Assembly: GCA_030068075.1 (NCBI GenBank)
Contig: CM057835.1
Coordinates: 36,135,715 to 36,199,714, forward strand
DNA length: 64,000 nt
Direction of reading: 5' to 3'
Source of the DNA: Paguma larvata
Taxonomy: Eukaryota; Chordata; Mammalia; Carnivora; Viverridae
Both the position numbers and the translations under genes were made by a program. Positions 11,733 through 21,835 of the stretch are shown one piece after another. The notes beneath the pieces are model-generated. The model was not told the origin of the DNA. It saw nothing but the letters and a program-made list of their open reading frames with translations, and did no database searches. The stretch's first letter is position 1, and each line of letters begins with the position of its first letter.

Positions 11733-11980
11733 CCCTCTTCTACTCCAGGCAAAAACCACAGGAAAACTGTGGCTCCCGCCAGCCCCCAGACCGTGTCCAA
11801 ATGGAGAGTCTACAGTCTAGATTTCTACCCTTGCCCCACTGTAACGAGGGGCCCGAACCCCCAGGTTAAAGAAACCCCAGTGAGGAGCCTGAACTTCCAC
11901 CCCTGCCCCACTCGTGCCCTTCTCACCTCCCACCGCGTGAAGGGAGGCGGAATGAGGAAACTTCTATCCTTCCCTGGATG

Positions 11981-11994
11981 CAGCAGGTGGCGCT
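11981..11994 (+). promoter_or_regulatory. CTCF-like motif
   Basis: The plus-strand core CAGCAGGTGGCGCT is one of the strongest forms of the CTCF core (AGCAGGTGGCGC). The base before CAG is G instead of C. Motif match only. Confidence 0.55.
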
Positions 11995-12039
11995 CGCCTC
12001 CTCTCCCCACCCCTCCTTACCCCTTACACCCGGACAGAG

Positions 12040-12342
12040 GCCGCATGTGAAACAGAAAATTTAATTAAGATCCAGAGGCTCATAACCCCAAATGTTTGAA
12101 ATGGTAACCACTCCTACCTTGAATGAGAAAAGATAATTAACAGATAGCAACACTTCCACAACACAGATTTCTGAATGATCTGACAAGAATTTTAGAGCAG
12201 CTGTGACTACAATGAGCAATTATGAACATGCTTGAAACACATGCAAAAATAAAAATTCTCAGCAAATAAACAGAAAGTCCCACCAAAGAATTTGAAGACT
12301 TAAAGAAGACCCAAATGGAAATTTTAAAATTAAAATATTACA
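12040..12342 (+). mobile_element. possible old L1 5' fragment (plus)
   Basis: A-rich sequence (ttttagagcagctgtgacta, caaaaataaaaattctcagc, aagacccaaatggaaatttt) with L1 ORF1-region character. It is followed by a truncated SINE head. Confidence 0.45.
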
Positions 12343-12394
12343 GGGTGCCTAGGTGGCTCAGTTGGTTGAGCGGCTGACTTCAGCCCAGGTCATG
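12343..12394 (+). mobile_element. CAN-SINE head only
   Basis: Only the tRNA-like head (tgcctaggtggctcagttgg to ccaggtcatg) is present, then nine T. Body and A tail are absent. Confidence 0.85.
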
Positions 12395-13590
12395 TTTTTT
12401 TTTCTAAAACCTTCGTAAAGTACCCTATAGTGACTAAGCCCTAGCTCTTTCTGGACAGCTGTGCTCAGAACAGATAGCCCAAGGCATCTTAGGACCAGCT
12501 GTAGCTGACGTATTCATTCGTATGGATTGGGTTCCGGGAGTTAAGGGTTGTTTTTTCCCTTGGGACCAGCTTGTTCTGTAAAGAAAGAGGAGATTGGCTA
12601 TGGTTGGGTGGTGGGAGGTGGCTACGTTTGGCAGCACCGGATATTATCAAGCAGACTCACGTTTAGTTCCTCTGCGTAACTGTGTGTTTGGGTTGCTGCG
12701 GCGTTTGTAAGCTTGGAGCCCCCCGGAGCCCCGGAAGCTGGTGCTAGTATCCTGGGGCTTTGGCTTTCGGGAGGGGGCCCTGGGCATCCTGGAAGGCAAA
12801 AGAGACCCTAGGACTCACAGGTGAGTTTCTCTCCTCAAGTGGTTCTTGGATGTTCCCGCCCTTGCACTTCTGTTGGGACAAAACCTGTCCTTCAGTCCTT
12901 GCTGGGTCCCTGGGACAGCTGCAGTCCCAGGTGACTCTGTTATGTCAGGAGTTTTGAAGAGTTTTGTTTGCTCAACAGGTGGCTTGAGCTACTCTCTCTT
13001 CTGAAGGGTTTTGATAGAGGTGTCAAAATGTCTGGTTGACCAGTTGTCCGTTGGTGCTGTCCTGTGCTTCACTTCTTGCTCTGAGATGCCAGGTTAAGAG
13101 TCATCTCATCAACATGGGTATGGCAAAATTGCTTAGGCGTGGTTTCCCGAGATTGAGCAGGTGTGGGAGCAAGTGGGAGGGTGGGGGCAGGAGGGTATTG
13201 GAACTTTTTTAGAGGTGATACAAGTGGCCCGAATGGGCAAGTGGGTGTCTAATGCCCACATTTACTTTTTGAGTGGGATGGAGGGGGTCCTGAGGATTAT
13301 AGGCAAATAACAAAAATATCTATATGTATAAATTATATAACCTTAAATATAAAACCTATATCAACATAAGTTATATATCTGTATGAAAAAGCAATAACCA
13401 TGTAAGCAATAAAAAAAAATAGAAAATTACCCAATCCGAGCTATAGAGAAGAAACAGTAAAAAAAACAAAACAAAACAACAACAAAAAAAACACAGAGCC
13501 ACAGGGAGTGGTGGAATTTAATATTTGTATTACTGGAGTTTCAGAAAGAGATGAGAAAAAAATGTGGGGCTGAGAAAGTGTTAAAAAAAA
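12395..13590. other. unassigned stretch
   Basis: It starts with a nine-T run right after the truncated SINE, then has GC-rich sequence to about 13.27 kb and A/T-rich sequence after that. No coding region or named repeat is visible. Confidence 0.35.
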
Positions 13591-13952
13591 TAATAGCTGA
13601 AAATGTCCCAAATTTGACAAAAGTAACAAGCCAACAGATTCAAGAAGTTGAACAAATCCCCAACAGGATAAGCCCAAGAAAGCTACACTGAACTATAGGA
13701 TAAAAATTCTTCAAAGGAAAGACAAAAAATATCTTAGCAATAAGAAAAATGACACCTTACCTGTAAAGGAAAAAATAATTCTAATGATGGTAGATTCCTC
13801 ATCAGAAATTATAAAAGCCAGAGGAAGTGGCACAACATTTTTCGAGAGCTGAAAGAAAAGATCTGTCAACCCACAATTTTATATTCCATGAAAATATCCT
13901 TGAGGAATGGAGGGTAAATCAAGACCTTCTCAAAGGAAGACAAACTAAAACA

Positions 13953-14178
13953 GGGGCACCTGAGTGGCTCAGTTGATTAAGGGTCTGACTTTGGCTCAGG
14001 TCATGATCTCACAGTTAGTGAGTTCGAGCCCCGTGTTGGGCTCTCTGCTGTCAGCACAGAGCCTGCTTCGGATCCTCTATCCCCCCTCTCTCTCCACCCC
14101 TCCCCTGCTGGTTCTCGTTCACTCTATTTCTTTCTCTCTCTCTTTCTCTCTCTCTATATATACACTTTAAAAAAAAGT
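13953..14178 (+). mobile_element. CAN-SINE
   Basis: Full-length in an L1. Duplication AAACTAAAAcAG / AAACTAAAAtAG. Confidence 0.94.
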
Positions 14179-14271
14179 AAAACTAAAATAGTCTTTGCCA
14201 GTAGAACTGTTTTGAAAGAATGGTTAAAGGAAATTCTTAACACAAAATGGAAATGATAAAAGAAGGAATCT

Positions 14272-15463
14272 TAACCCCTAACCTATCATACACAACCATT
14301 AACTAAAGAAAGATAGAAGACCTAAATGTAACAGCTGAAACTATAAAACTCTTAGAAGAAAATACCGGAGCACATCTTTGTGACCTTGGATTTGGCAGTG
14401 CTTCCTTAAATAATACATCCGAAGCACAAGAACCGAAGAAGAAATAGTTTGGATTTCATAAAAATTTTAAACATTTGTACTTGAAAAAATACCATCAAGA
14501 AAGTGAAAAGATAGCCCACATAATGGAAAAGGGTTTTTCAATCACGTGTATAACGGTCTTGCATTTATAACAAAGAACTCTAACAATTCAATCACTTGAA
14601 AAAAAAAAAAGTTAAAAATGGGGAAAGTATCTGAATAGATATTTTTCCAAAGAAGATACACCAGTGACCAACAACCAGAACTAAAGAGTGTGCACACCAT
14701 TAGTCACCAGAAAAATGCAAAGCCAAGCCACGGTGAGGTATATTCCACACTCACTAGGATGGCCACTATGGAAGAGACCGACGGTAACGGTAACGGGTGC
14801 AGGTGAGGACGCGTGGAAACTGGAGCTCTCATAGCTGCTGGAGGGAATGTAGAGGGCACTGCTGCTTTGGAAAATGGTTAGGCACTTCCTTAAAGATTTA
14901 ACCCTAGAGTTACCATGTGACCCAGCAGTTTCACACCTATGTTCCCCAAGAAAAATGAAAGCTTATGTCCCACAGAAATTTGTACGTAAATGTTCCCAGC
15001 AGCATTGCTCGTAACAGCCACAAAGTGGAAACAAACCGAATGTCCATTAACTGATGAATAGAAAAATCTAATATGGGACATCCACACAATGGAATATTAT
15101 TAATACTGCTTCACAATGTAAAGAAATGAAGTACCGATGCATATTACAACAGGGATGAACCTAGAAAATATTATGCCTAGCAAAAGCAGCCAGTCAGAAG
15201 ACATGATATATCTCAAGATCCCATTTATATGAAATCTCCAAAATAGGCAAATCTGCCCAGAGAGAAAGAAGGTTCGTGGTTCCCCGGGACGTGGAGGGTG
15301 AGAGCTAAAGAGGATGGGGTTTCTTTTGGGGGTGATGAAAATGTCCTGAAATTGATGACTGTGATGGTCGCACACCTCTGTGAATATATTAAAACTATTG
15401 AACTGTACACTTGAAATGAGTGAATTCTATGTAGGTGAGCTATTACCAAAACATGAAAGAATC
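14272..15463 (+). mobile_element. L1 3' fragment (inner), nested in an older L1
   Basis: ORF2 end plus 3' UTR: gaagacctaaatgtaacagc, cttagaagaaaataccggag, agttaccatgtgacccagca, ttgaactgtacacttgaaat. The word GAATCTTA occurs on both sides (near 14.265 and 15.46 kb) and looks like the remnant target duplication. Confidence 0.75.
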
Positions 15464-15690
15464 TTAGAACATCAGTAATAAAGACAAAAAAAAGAGTAAA
15501 AATATGAGTAAATATAATAGATTTTCTTTTCTCTCTTGACTTTTCTAATTATGTTTGGCTGAAACAAAAATTATTGCATTTTCTGATGTGGCTCTCACTG
15601 CATGCAGAGAAAATAACTAAGACGATTGTAATGTAAATATGAAAGGGTAAAAGGGATGAAAGAGAGAGGAGGATTTTTGAGAAAATAAAT

Positions 15691-16214
15691 CTCCCCTGGA
15701 TTTCTCAGTGTTCCTCAGTTGCCTCAGACTCCAGAGATCAGAAATTAATATTCAACAGAGGATTTTTTTTCACTCCCCACCCTCCAAAACATGTTACTTT
15801 GCACATATCATTAGGATTAGATCTGCAATCACTTGTTTCCCTGATGGCAGAGCTAACTACTTCCATCCAGTAGCCTCTTACCTCTCCAAGAGGAAAAAAA
15901 AAAGATTATGTTCTAGGAGGGACATGTAGGTTACAGCATTATCTTCCTAGGTGATGGCTTTTGAAATTTCAAAAGGAATGAAACCAAGGACACACAGACA
16001 TTTGTACATTTTAAAAGCTGACACGTTGAGCCCTGGAGATATTTATTCCAAAGGGTTAGAGTAAGACATTTCCAAGAGACTCTCTCAAAAAGGGAGAAGG
16101 AGGCCTCTTTCTCCTGTGCATAAATGGTCAAAGTTCTGTGTTGCTCACTTAAAATACAGACTGTGTCTTTGCATTTGACCTAGCTCTTACTGCATCATTT
16201 CAGGGACACAGGAG
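15691..16214. other. unassigned stretch
   Basis: About 520 bp with a C/T-rich start and A runs near 15.90 kb. No feature is recognised. Confidence 0.35.
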
Positions 16215-17130
16215 AAGCATGTAAGATAAATATATGTACAAGATGGGCTTGAACTGTGTGGGTCCATTTATAGGTGGACTTCTTCTTCTTTTTTTTTTAT
16301 TCCTAGAGTTGACAGTAAAAGCCACATAGCATTGATTTACAACTGCCCAGCCCAGTCTCCACAGGAATGAGTCTGAGGCACCTCACACAGAAGTCTCACT
16401 TGCTGCCCTCTGAGTATCAGGGTAGGGCTGGCTGGCAGAAGGAAGGGCTAAAGTATAGGACCACACCCAGAGAGCAAGGACAGCTGGTGACCCAAGCACC
16501 CAGGATCCCAGTCCTCTGCCCCCAGTTTGGGGCTGTGCAGGGGTAGCTGAGGGCCTGGGACCCTCCTGGCTGGGAATAGACTCTTGGTGGTAGGTCTCCC
16601 CCTGGTGGGACGTCACCTCCTGGAGGCTGGTATGCTCACATGTGACCACGGCTGCTGATGGGCATGGCCTCATGACACACCTCCAGACAAATGGGGCAGC
16701 TGTACTGCACTTGCAGGCTGCTATTGTCCCCCAAGTCCTGCCCGGCAGGCTGCTGCTGAGCTGAGACCACCAGGCTGCAGAACATCACCGTCCCTGCGCC
16801 AGCCCCACAGCTCCTGTCCTGGCTGCCTAAATGTTGTTTCTTTTAATAAGTATACATACAGTACTGTAGATAGATTTTCTCTTCCATATGATTTTCTCAA
16901 TATATTCTTTAATATGTTTTATTATAGGAATACATGTAACATACAAAGTATGTGCTGATTGACTCTTTATGTTGTCGGTAAGGCTCCTGGTTATTGGTGA
17001 GGCTTCTAGTCAGCAATAGGCTATTCGTAGTTCAGTTTAGGGGGGGTTCAAAAGTTTTATGCAGACTTTCCAAATGCCCAAGGGGTTGGCACCTCATAGG
17101 AGGTGGCATTGTTCAAGGGTTAACTGTAAT
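16215..17130 (+). mobile_element. MER2 (Tigger-type DNA transposon), split
   Basis: The left part (16.22-16.28 kb) reads gggcttgaactgtgtgggtc and the right part (16.83-17.13 kb) includes acagtactgtag, tatgttgtcggtaagg and ends gttcaagggttaactgta. These are the ends of MER2, a non-autonomous Tigger family. The middle is the RNF166 pseudogene, inserted later. Confidence 0.75.
16289..16830 (-). pseudogene. RNF166 processed pseudogene with internal deletion
   Basis: On the minus strand, a short 5' UTR is followed by a start codon at 16785. The reading frame runs MFCSLVVSAQQQPAGQDLGD, NSSLQVQYSCPICLEVCHEA and MPISSRGHM, then a stop. This resembles the N-terminus and first half of the RING finger (CPICLEV) of RNF166, an E3 ubiquitin ligase. 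Most of the coding region is then missing and the rest looks like 3' UTR, ending in AATAAA fused to a poly(A) tail (plus-strand T run 16289-16298). The copy is intronless and sits inside a MER2 element. Loss of the second half of the RING and an early stop make it a pseudogene. The parent could be a close relative of RNF166, but I think RNF166 fits best. Confidence 0.78.
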
Positions 17131-17181
17131 AGTTACTTCTGATCCAAAAATCTCATGTGTATATTCAGGACACAGGTGTGT

Positions 17182-17367
17182 GTTATTTATCTTGACAGAG
17201 AGCCTGAGTGGGGGAGGGGCAGAGAGAGGAGGAGAGAGAATCCCAAGCAGGCTCCATGCTGCCAATGCAGAGCCTGACGCGGGGCTCAAGTTCATAAACC
17301 ATGAGATCATGACCTGAGCCGAAATCAAGAGTTGGACACCCAACCGACTGAGGCACCCAGGCACCCA
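17182..17367 (-). mobile_element. CAN-SINE
   Basis: Reversed, ending gaggcacccaggcaccc; short A tail. Confidence 0.91.
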
Positions 17368-17394
17368 AGTGTCCTGCTCTTGATGGGGGAGGCT

Positions 17395-19436
17395 ATACAT
17401 GTGTGGGTGTGGAAAGGATATGGGAAATCTCTGTATTGTATATATTTTGTTGTGAACCTAAAATTGCTCTAAAGTCTTATCTTAAAGTAATAAAATAATA
17501 AATAGTACCTACAGGAAAGTAAGAAAATGAGAACTAAGAAATTAAAAGCAAAAAAAAAAATAAATAACATTTAAAAAAGTGGTAGACTTGATCCTCTCAT
17601 CAATAATCACTTTAAATGTAAGTGGTCTAAATATACCAATTGAAAGACAGATTGGCAAGTTGAATTTCAAAATATCTCAACTGTACACTGTCTATAAGAA
17701 GCTCACTTCTAACATGACTATTTAGGGTGAAAATTAAAAGATGGGGAAAGATAGACCATGCATAAAACAAAGCAGGTGTGGTTATATTCTCAGACAAAGT
17801 AGCCTTCAGGGCAAAGGCAATGATCAGAGATGGAAAGGAACTTTACTAATGATAAAAAGGTCAATCCCTTAAGGAGATAGAGCAATCTTACATGTGTGTG
17901 CATGCTCTAAACACCAGCACTGCAAAATCTGTGAAGGAAAGACTGATAGAACTGAAAGGAGAAATAGATCCACAAATATGTTTGGAAACTTCAACATCCC
18001 TTTCTCAACATTTGATAGAACAATTAGAAAATTAACAAAGATACAGAAGAATTCATCATTATAATTCTCAACCACCAGACCCTCATTGAATTTATAAAAC
18101 ATTCTACCCAACAAGAGCAGATTACACATTTTTTTTTCAAGTGCCCATGGAACATTTAGCAAGTAGGTCATATCCTGTGTCATGAAGTAAATCTCAATAA
18201 ATTTTTAAAAATTGAAATCATACAGATGGTGTTCTTTAACCATAATTAATTCAAATTAGAAATAGGAAAAAAGAGGACAATTTGCAAACACTTGGAAACT
18301 GAACAACACTCTTCTAAATAATACACAGGTCAAAGAGGAAGTCTCAAGAGCAATTTAAAGAAATGAACGTGAATGATAGTTGAATGAACTGAATAGCAGT
18401 GAAAATACAACATATCAAAATGTGAGACACAGCTGAGGAAGTGCTAAGAGGGAGCACTAAATAGCAATAAATGCTTTCATAACAAAGAAACAACATTTTA
18501 AACCAAAAGCACAAGCTCCCATCTTGAAAAACCGGACCAAAATAAGCAGAAAGCAAGCAGAACAAAGGAAATAATAAAAATGAGGGCAGAAATCTAAGGA
18601 CCTGAAAGCAGAAAAATAGTAAATAATGTATGAAACCAAAACAGATTGTTTGAAAAGATCAACAATATTGACAAACTTCTAGCAAGACTAACAAATTAAA
18701 AAAAAATTTTTTTTTAATGTTTACTTATTTTTGAGAGAGAGAGACACAGAGTGAGTCGGGGTGGGTTGGAGAGAGAGGGAGACACAGAATCCAAAGCAGG
18801 CTCCAAGCTCTGAGGTGTCAGCACAGAGCCTGATGTGGGGCTCAAACCCATGAACTGTGAGCTCATGACCTGAGCCGAAGTCGGATGCTTAACCGACTGC
18901 GCCACCCAGGCGCCCCAAGACTGACAAATTTTAAAAATGGAGAAGAGGAATGATCAAAGTCAGGAGTGAAACAAGGGACGTCACGACAGACCCTGCAAAA
19001 GGATAATAAAGGAGCACTACACGCAACTCTCTGCGCAATAATGCAAGATCTTAGATGAAGGGAACCAATTCCTTGCAAAGTACAAACTACCAAATTCACC
19101 TAATCTAAAATAATTTAAGTAGCCCTTGTAACCTTAGAGATACTGAAATGCAGTTTAAAATCTTGTAAAAGAAATTTCCAGGTCAAATGGCTTAACTGGA
19201 GGTTTCTACTAAACATCTGAAGAATTCTAAATTCTATAAATCTCTCCCAGGGAACACTTCAGAATTAACCTGCTCGCGCATCGCACAGCGACAGCACAAA
19301 AAAGGAATCTACAAATCAATAGCCGTCATAAATATAGATGCCCTGTAAAAGAATTATACACCAAATGGGTTTATTCCAGGGACGCAATAGGATTACACTA
19401 TTTGAAAATAAATCAATGTAATCTGCGATTGCATTA
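17395..19436 (+). mobile_element. L1 3' end followed by L1 ORF2 (plus)
   Basis: 17.40-17.50 kb is an L1 terminus (tttgttgtgaacctaaaatt, gctctaaagtcttatcttaa). From 17.52 kb an ORF2 interior follows (tctcatcaataatcacttta, agaagctcacttctaacatg, caacatccctttctcaac) to 19.43 kb. A minus-strand SINE (18698-18916) interrupts it. Frames are broken. Confidence 0.75.
18698..18916 (-). mobile_element. CAN-SINE
   Basis: Reversed, well preserved (ending gccacccaggcgcccc). Duplication AAGACTaACAAATT / AAGACTgACAAATT at 18684 and 18917. Confidence 0.95.
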
Positions 19437-19972
19437 GTTTCTTATTATTACTGTTACAAATGAACACAAACTAGTAGCTTAAAAACACAAACTTATTACC
19501 ATATGATGCTAGAGATCAGAAGTCCAAGATAGGTTTCATTGGCCTAAAAATCAAGGTAATAAAAAAAATTTTTTTTAATTAGGTAATCGAATTAGGCTAT
19601 ATTCCTTCCTGAAGACTTTAGGAAATAATCCATGTTTTCACACTTTCTAACTTCTAGGGACTTCCGGCATTCCTTGGCTCGTGGCCCCGTTCCATCTTCA
19701 GAGTCCACAATGGCCAGTTGGGTCTTCGTTGTATTACACGTCACTCTGACACGGACTCTTCCGCCTCCTTCTATAACATTTAAGGACACTTATGATTGTA
19801 CTGGGACGACCCAGATAACCCAGGATAATTTCCCCATCTCAAGATCAGTTGAGCAACCTTATTTCCATCTGCAGACTTAATTCTCCTTTGCCAAGTAACC
19901 TAACACAATCACAAATTCCAAGGATTAGGACATGGCCATCTTTGGGGGCCATTATTCTGCCTACAACAATTA
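19437..19972 (-). mobile_element. MaLR LTR (MLT1-like), antisense
   Basis: It begins with cattagtttcttattattac and continues with gtagcttaaaaacacaaact, agatcagaagtccaagatag and cggcattccttggctcgtgg. It ends near catctttgggggccattatt and ctgcctacaac. This is the reverse complement of an MLT1-type LTR. An A/T-rich patch at 19.56-19.59 kb looks like a small added segment. Confidence 0.72.
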
Positions 19973-19984
19973 GTCCTCTGGTTG

Positions 19985-20405
19985 CCTGCTACTTGGCCCT
20001 GTCCTGAGCCCTTTCCCTTCTCCTAACTATTGCTTGGGCACATTGCTGTGCTAATCTTCCAGCTTTCTAACCTCGTCCCTATGCCAGAGCCTCGCCCTTG
20101 CTGCTCCCTGACCTGGAACACAGATCAGTTGCCCCACAGCTTGCTCTTTTGTACCGTTCAGGCTGTGGTCACATAGCCCTTCCTCGGGTAGGCTCACCTG
20201 ATACAGAATAGCTCCCTCCCCTCTGTTACTTCATTGGCTGCATGAGTTTTCTTCAAGGCTCATTGTTTATTTTGTTTCTCTGTCTCTCCACCCTCCCTCC
20301 TCATGTCAGCTCTGTGGGGACGGGAAGTTTGGCATTCTGAGTCCTCGAATGGCGTGGAATGTGGAGGAGGCTCTTAATGTATATTTGGTCAATTAATGAA
20401 GAAGT
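19985..20405 (+). mobile_element. L2 3' end
   Basis: A diverged L2: ctgacctggaacacagatca, then a T/C-rich stretch, then ctctgtggggacgggaagtt and, at the end, aatgtatatttggtcaatta. It lies directly after the antisense MaLR LTR. Confidence 0.65.
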
Positions 20406-20429
20406 AAATGACAATCATCTGCAAGTAAT

Positions 20430-21110
20430 GAGAACAAATTGTTGTTCTTGATATTTTTTTTGCCTCCTTTCTGTTTCATGTCCTGATGTATTGCCCAGAA
20501 CTTCTGGAACAGTGGAAAGTGCTAATGGTGATAACAGGCATCCTCGTTTTGTTTGATTTAAATAACAGTCTCTAGAATTTTATTATCAAATATAATTTTG
20601 GCTTTTGGTTTGGAATAACATAAGTTAAAGTACAAGAGTACTTTGTTTTTTTTTTAAGGCCATTTTTAAATGTTTGTTTATTTTCAGAGAGAGAGAGAGC
20701 ACACAAGCAGGGGAGGGGCAGAGAGAGAGGGACAGAGATTCCACCCACTGTGGAGCATAGGACTTGGTCTCATGACCTAAGCCAAAATCCAGAGTTGGAG
20801 GCTTAACCTACTGAGGCACCCAGGCGCCCTGGAATAAGAATACTTTAAAAATAACAGTTAAACACATGTTTTTGCAACAAGTTTTGCTAGTAGTGTTTTA
20901 GCAAACATTTACTGATAGAATATATGCATAGGTATTTTGTTAAACCTTAGTTACATTTTGAGACTTGGTTGAAATAATCCCAACTTGGTTGAAATAATTG
21001 TCCTTTTAATCTAATGTCGAATTCTCTTTTAATGTTGTGTCTAGGAGTGTTGAGTCTGCAGTCGTGAGAAAGATTGACTGAGACTTTTCTTTTCTCTCTT
21101 TCAGTTCTCT
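20430..21110 (-). mobile_element. L1 ORF2 fragment (minus)
   Basis: Reversed L1: gcccagaacttctggaacag, gataacaggcatcctcgttt. It is interrupted by a SINE at 20645-20830. The part after the SINE is less clear. Confidence 0.5.
20645..20830 (-). mobile_element. CAN-SINE
   Basis: Reversed, ending ggcacccaggcgccct; missing part of the middle. Confidence 0.91.
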
Positions 21111-21495
21111 GTTTCAAGTCCTCTTTTTACCCTTAAAGCTGCCCGTGAAGCAGCCTCCCCTGGAAGGTTGCACACTCAGGGGTGGAAGGCCGTCAGGGGG
21201 GCTGAGCTGAGGAAAAACGGAAGTGCCAAAGGATAAATACTAACGTGTTTCTTTGCATTTTTTGCGGTTTTACGTGTTTCTTGGCTAGAGTTGAATCCAG
21301 CCAGGCATTGGTTAAGGAGACCAGATTGACCTTTTTCTGAACGGGAACCTCTGGCGGCTGTCAGGCTGCAGGGGATCCTTGGTCTGATCCAGGTGCAGCC
21401 CCTCCCACCGCAGGCCCCGCCCCAGCAGAAGCAAATGATAACCGAGGAAGGGAAAGCTCTTTGTTAATGACGGCAAGGTTAACAGTGAGGAAGGC

Positions 21496-21700
21496 ATTTT
21501 ATTTATTTGTTTGCTTGTTTAATTTAATACTTATTTATTTGGGGGGGAGAGGCAGAGAGAGGGGGACAGAGGATCTGCAGTGGGCTCTGCACTGACAACA
21601 GAGAGCCTGATGCGGGGCTTGAACTCACGAACTGAGATCATGACCTGAGCTGAAGTTGGAAGTTGGACGCTTAACTGACTGACTGAGCCACCTGAGTGCT
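21496..21700 (-). mobile_element. CAN-SINE in a MIR
   Basis: Reversed. Perfect 11-bp duplication GTGAGGAAGGC at 21485-21495 and 21701-21711. Confidence 0.94.
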
Positions 21701-21711
21701 GTGAGGAAGGC

Positions 21712-21835
21712 GTTTTAGAGATGACAAGACTGAGGCACAGACAGGTTACTTGCTAAGATCCCTCAACTGGTACATGGCCTACCTGGGGTTTGAACCTGTG
21801 ACTGACTTGAAGCCTGTGCTGTTTCCATAGTGCCT
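21712..21835 (-). repeat. MIR, antisense
   Basis: Reads as a reversed MIR: agactgaggcacagacaggt, then ggtttgaacctgtgactgac. It was the landing site of the adjacent SINE. Confidence 0.7.

Larger units (their letters stand above)
13590..15690 (+). mobile_element. older L1 (outer), split by a younger L1 and a SINE
   Basis: Left part 13.59-14.275 kb: aaaatgtcccaaatttgaca, gtggcacaacatttttcgag, gatgataaaagaaggaatct. The same L1 resumes at about 15.456 kb with gaacatcagtaataaagac and tctgatgtggctctcactgc. The two parts are adjacent in an L1, so the block between them is an insertion. Confidence 0.75.

Noticed and set aside
11568..12050. 160-residue plus-strand frame
   Set aside because: Its first third is SINE translation and the rest has no domain; probably chance.
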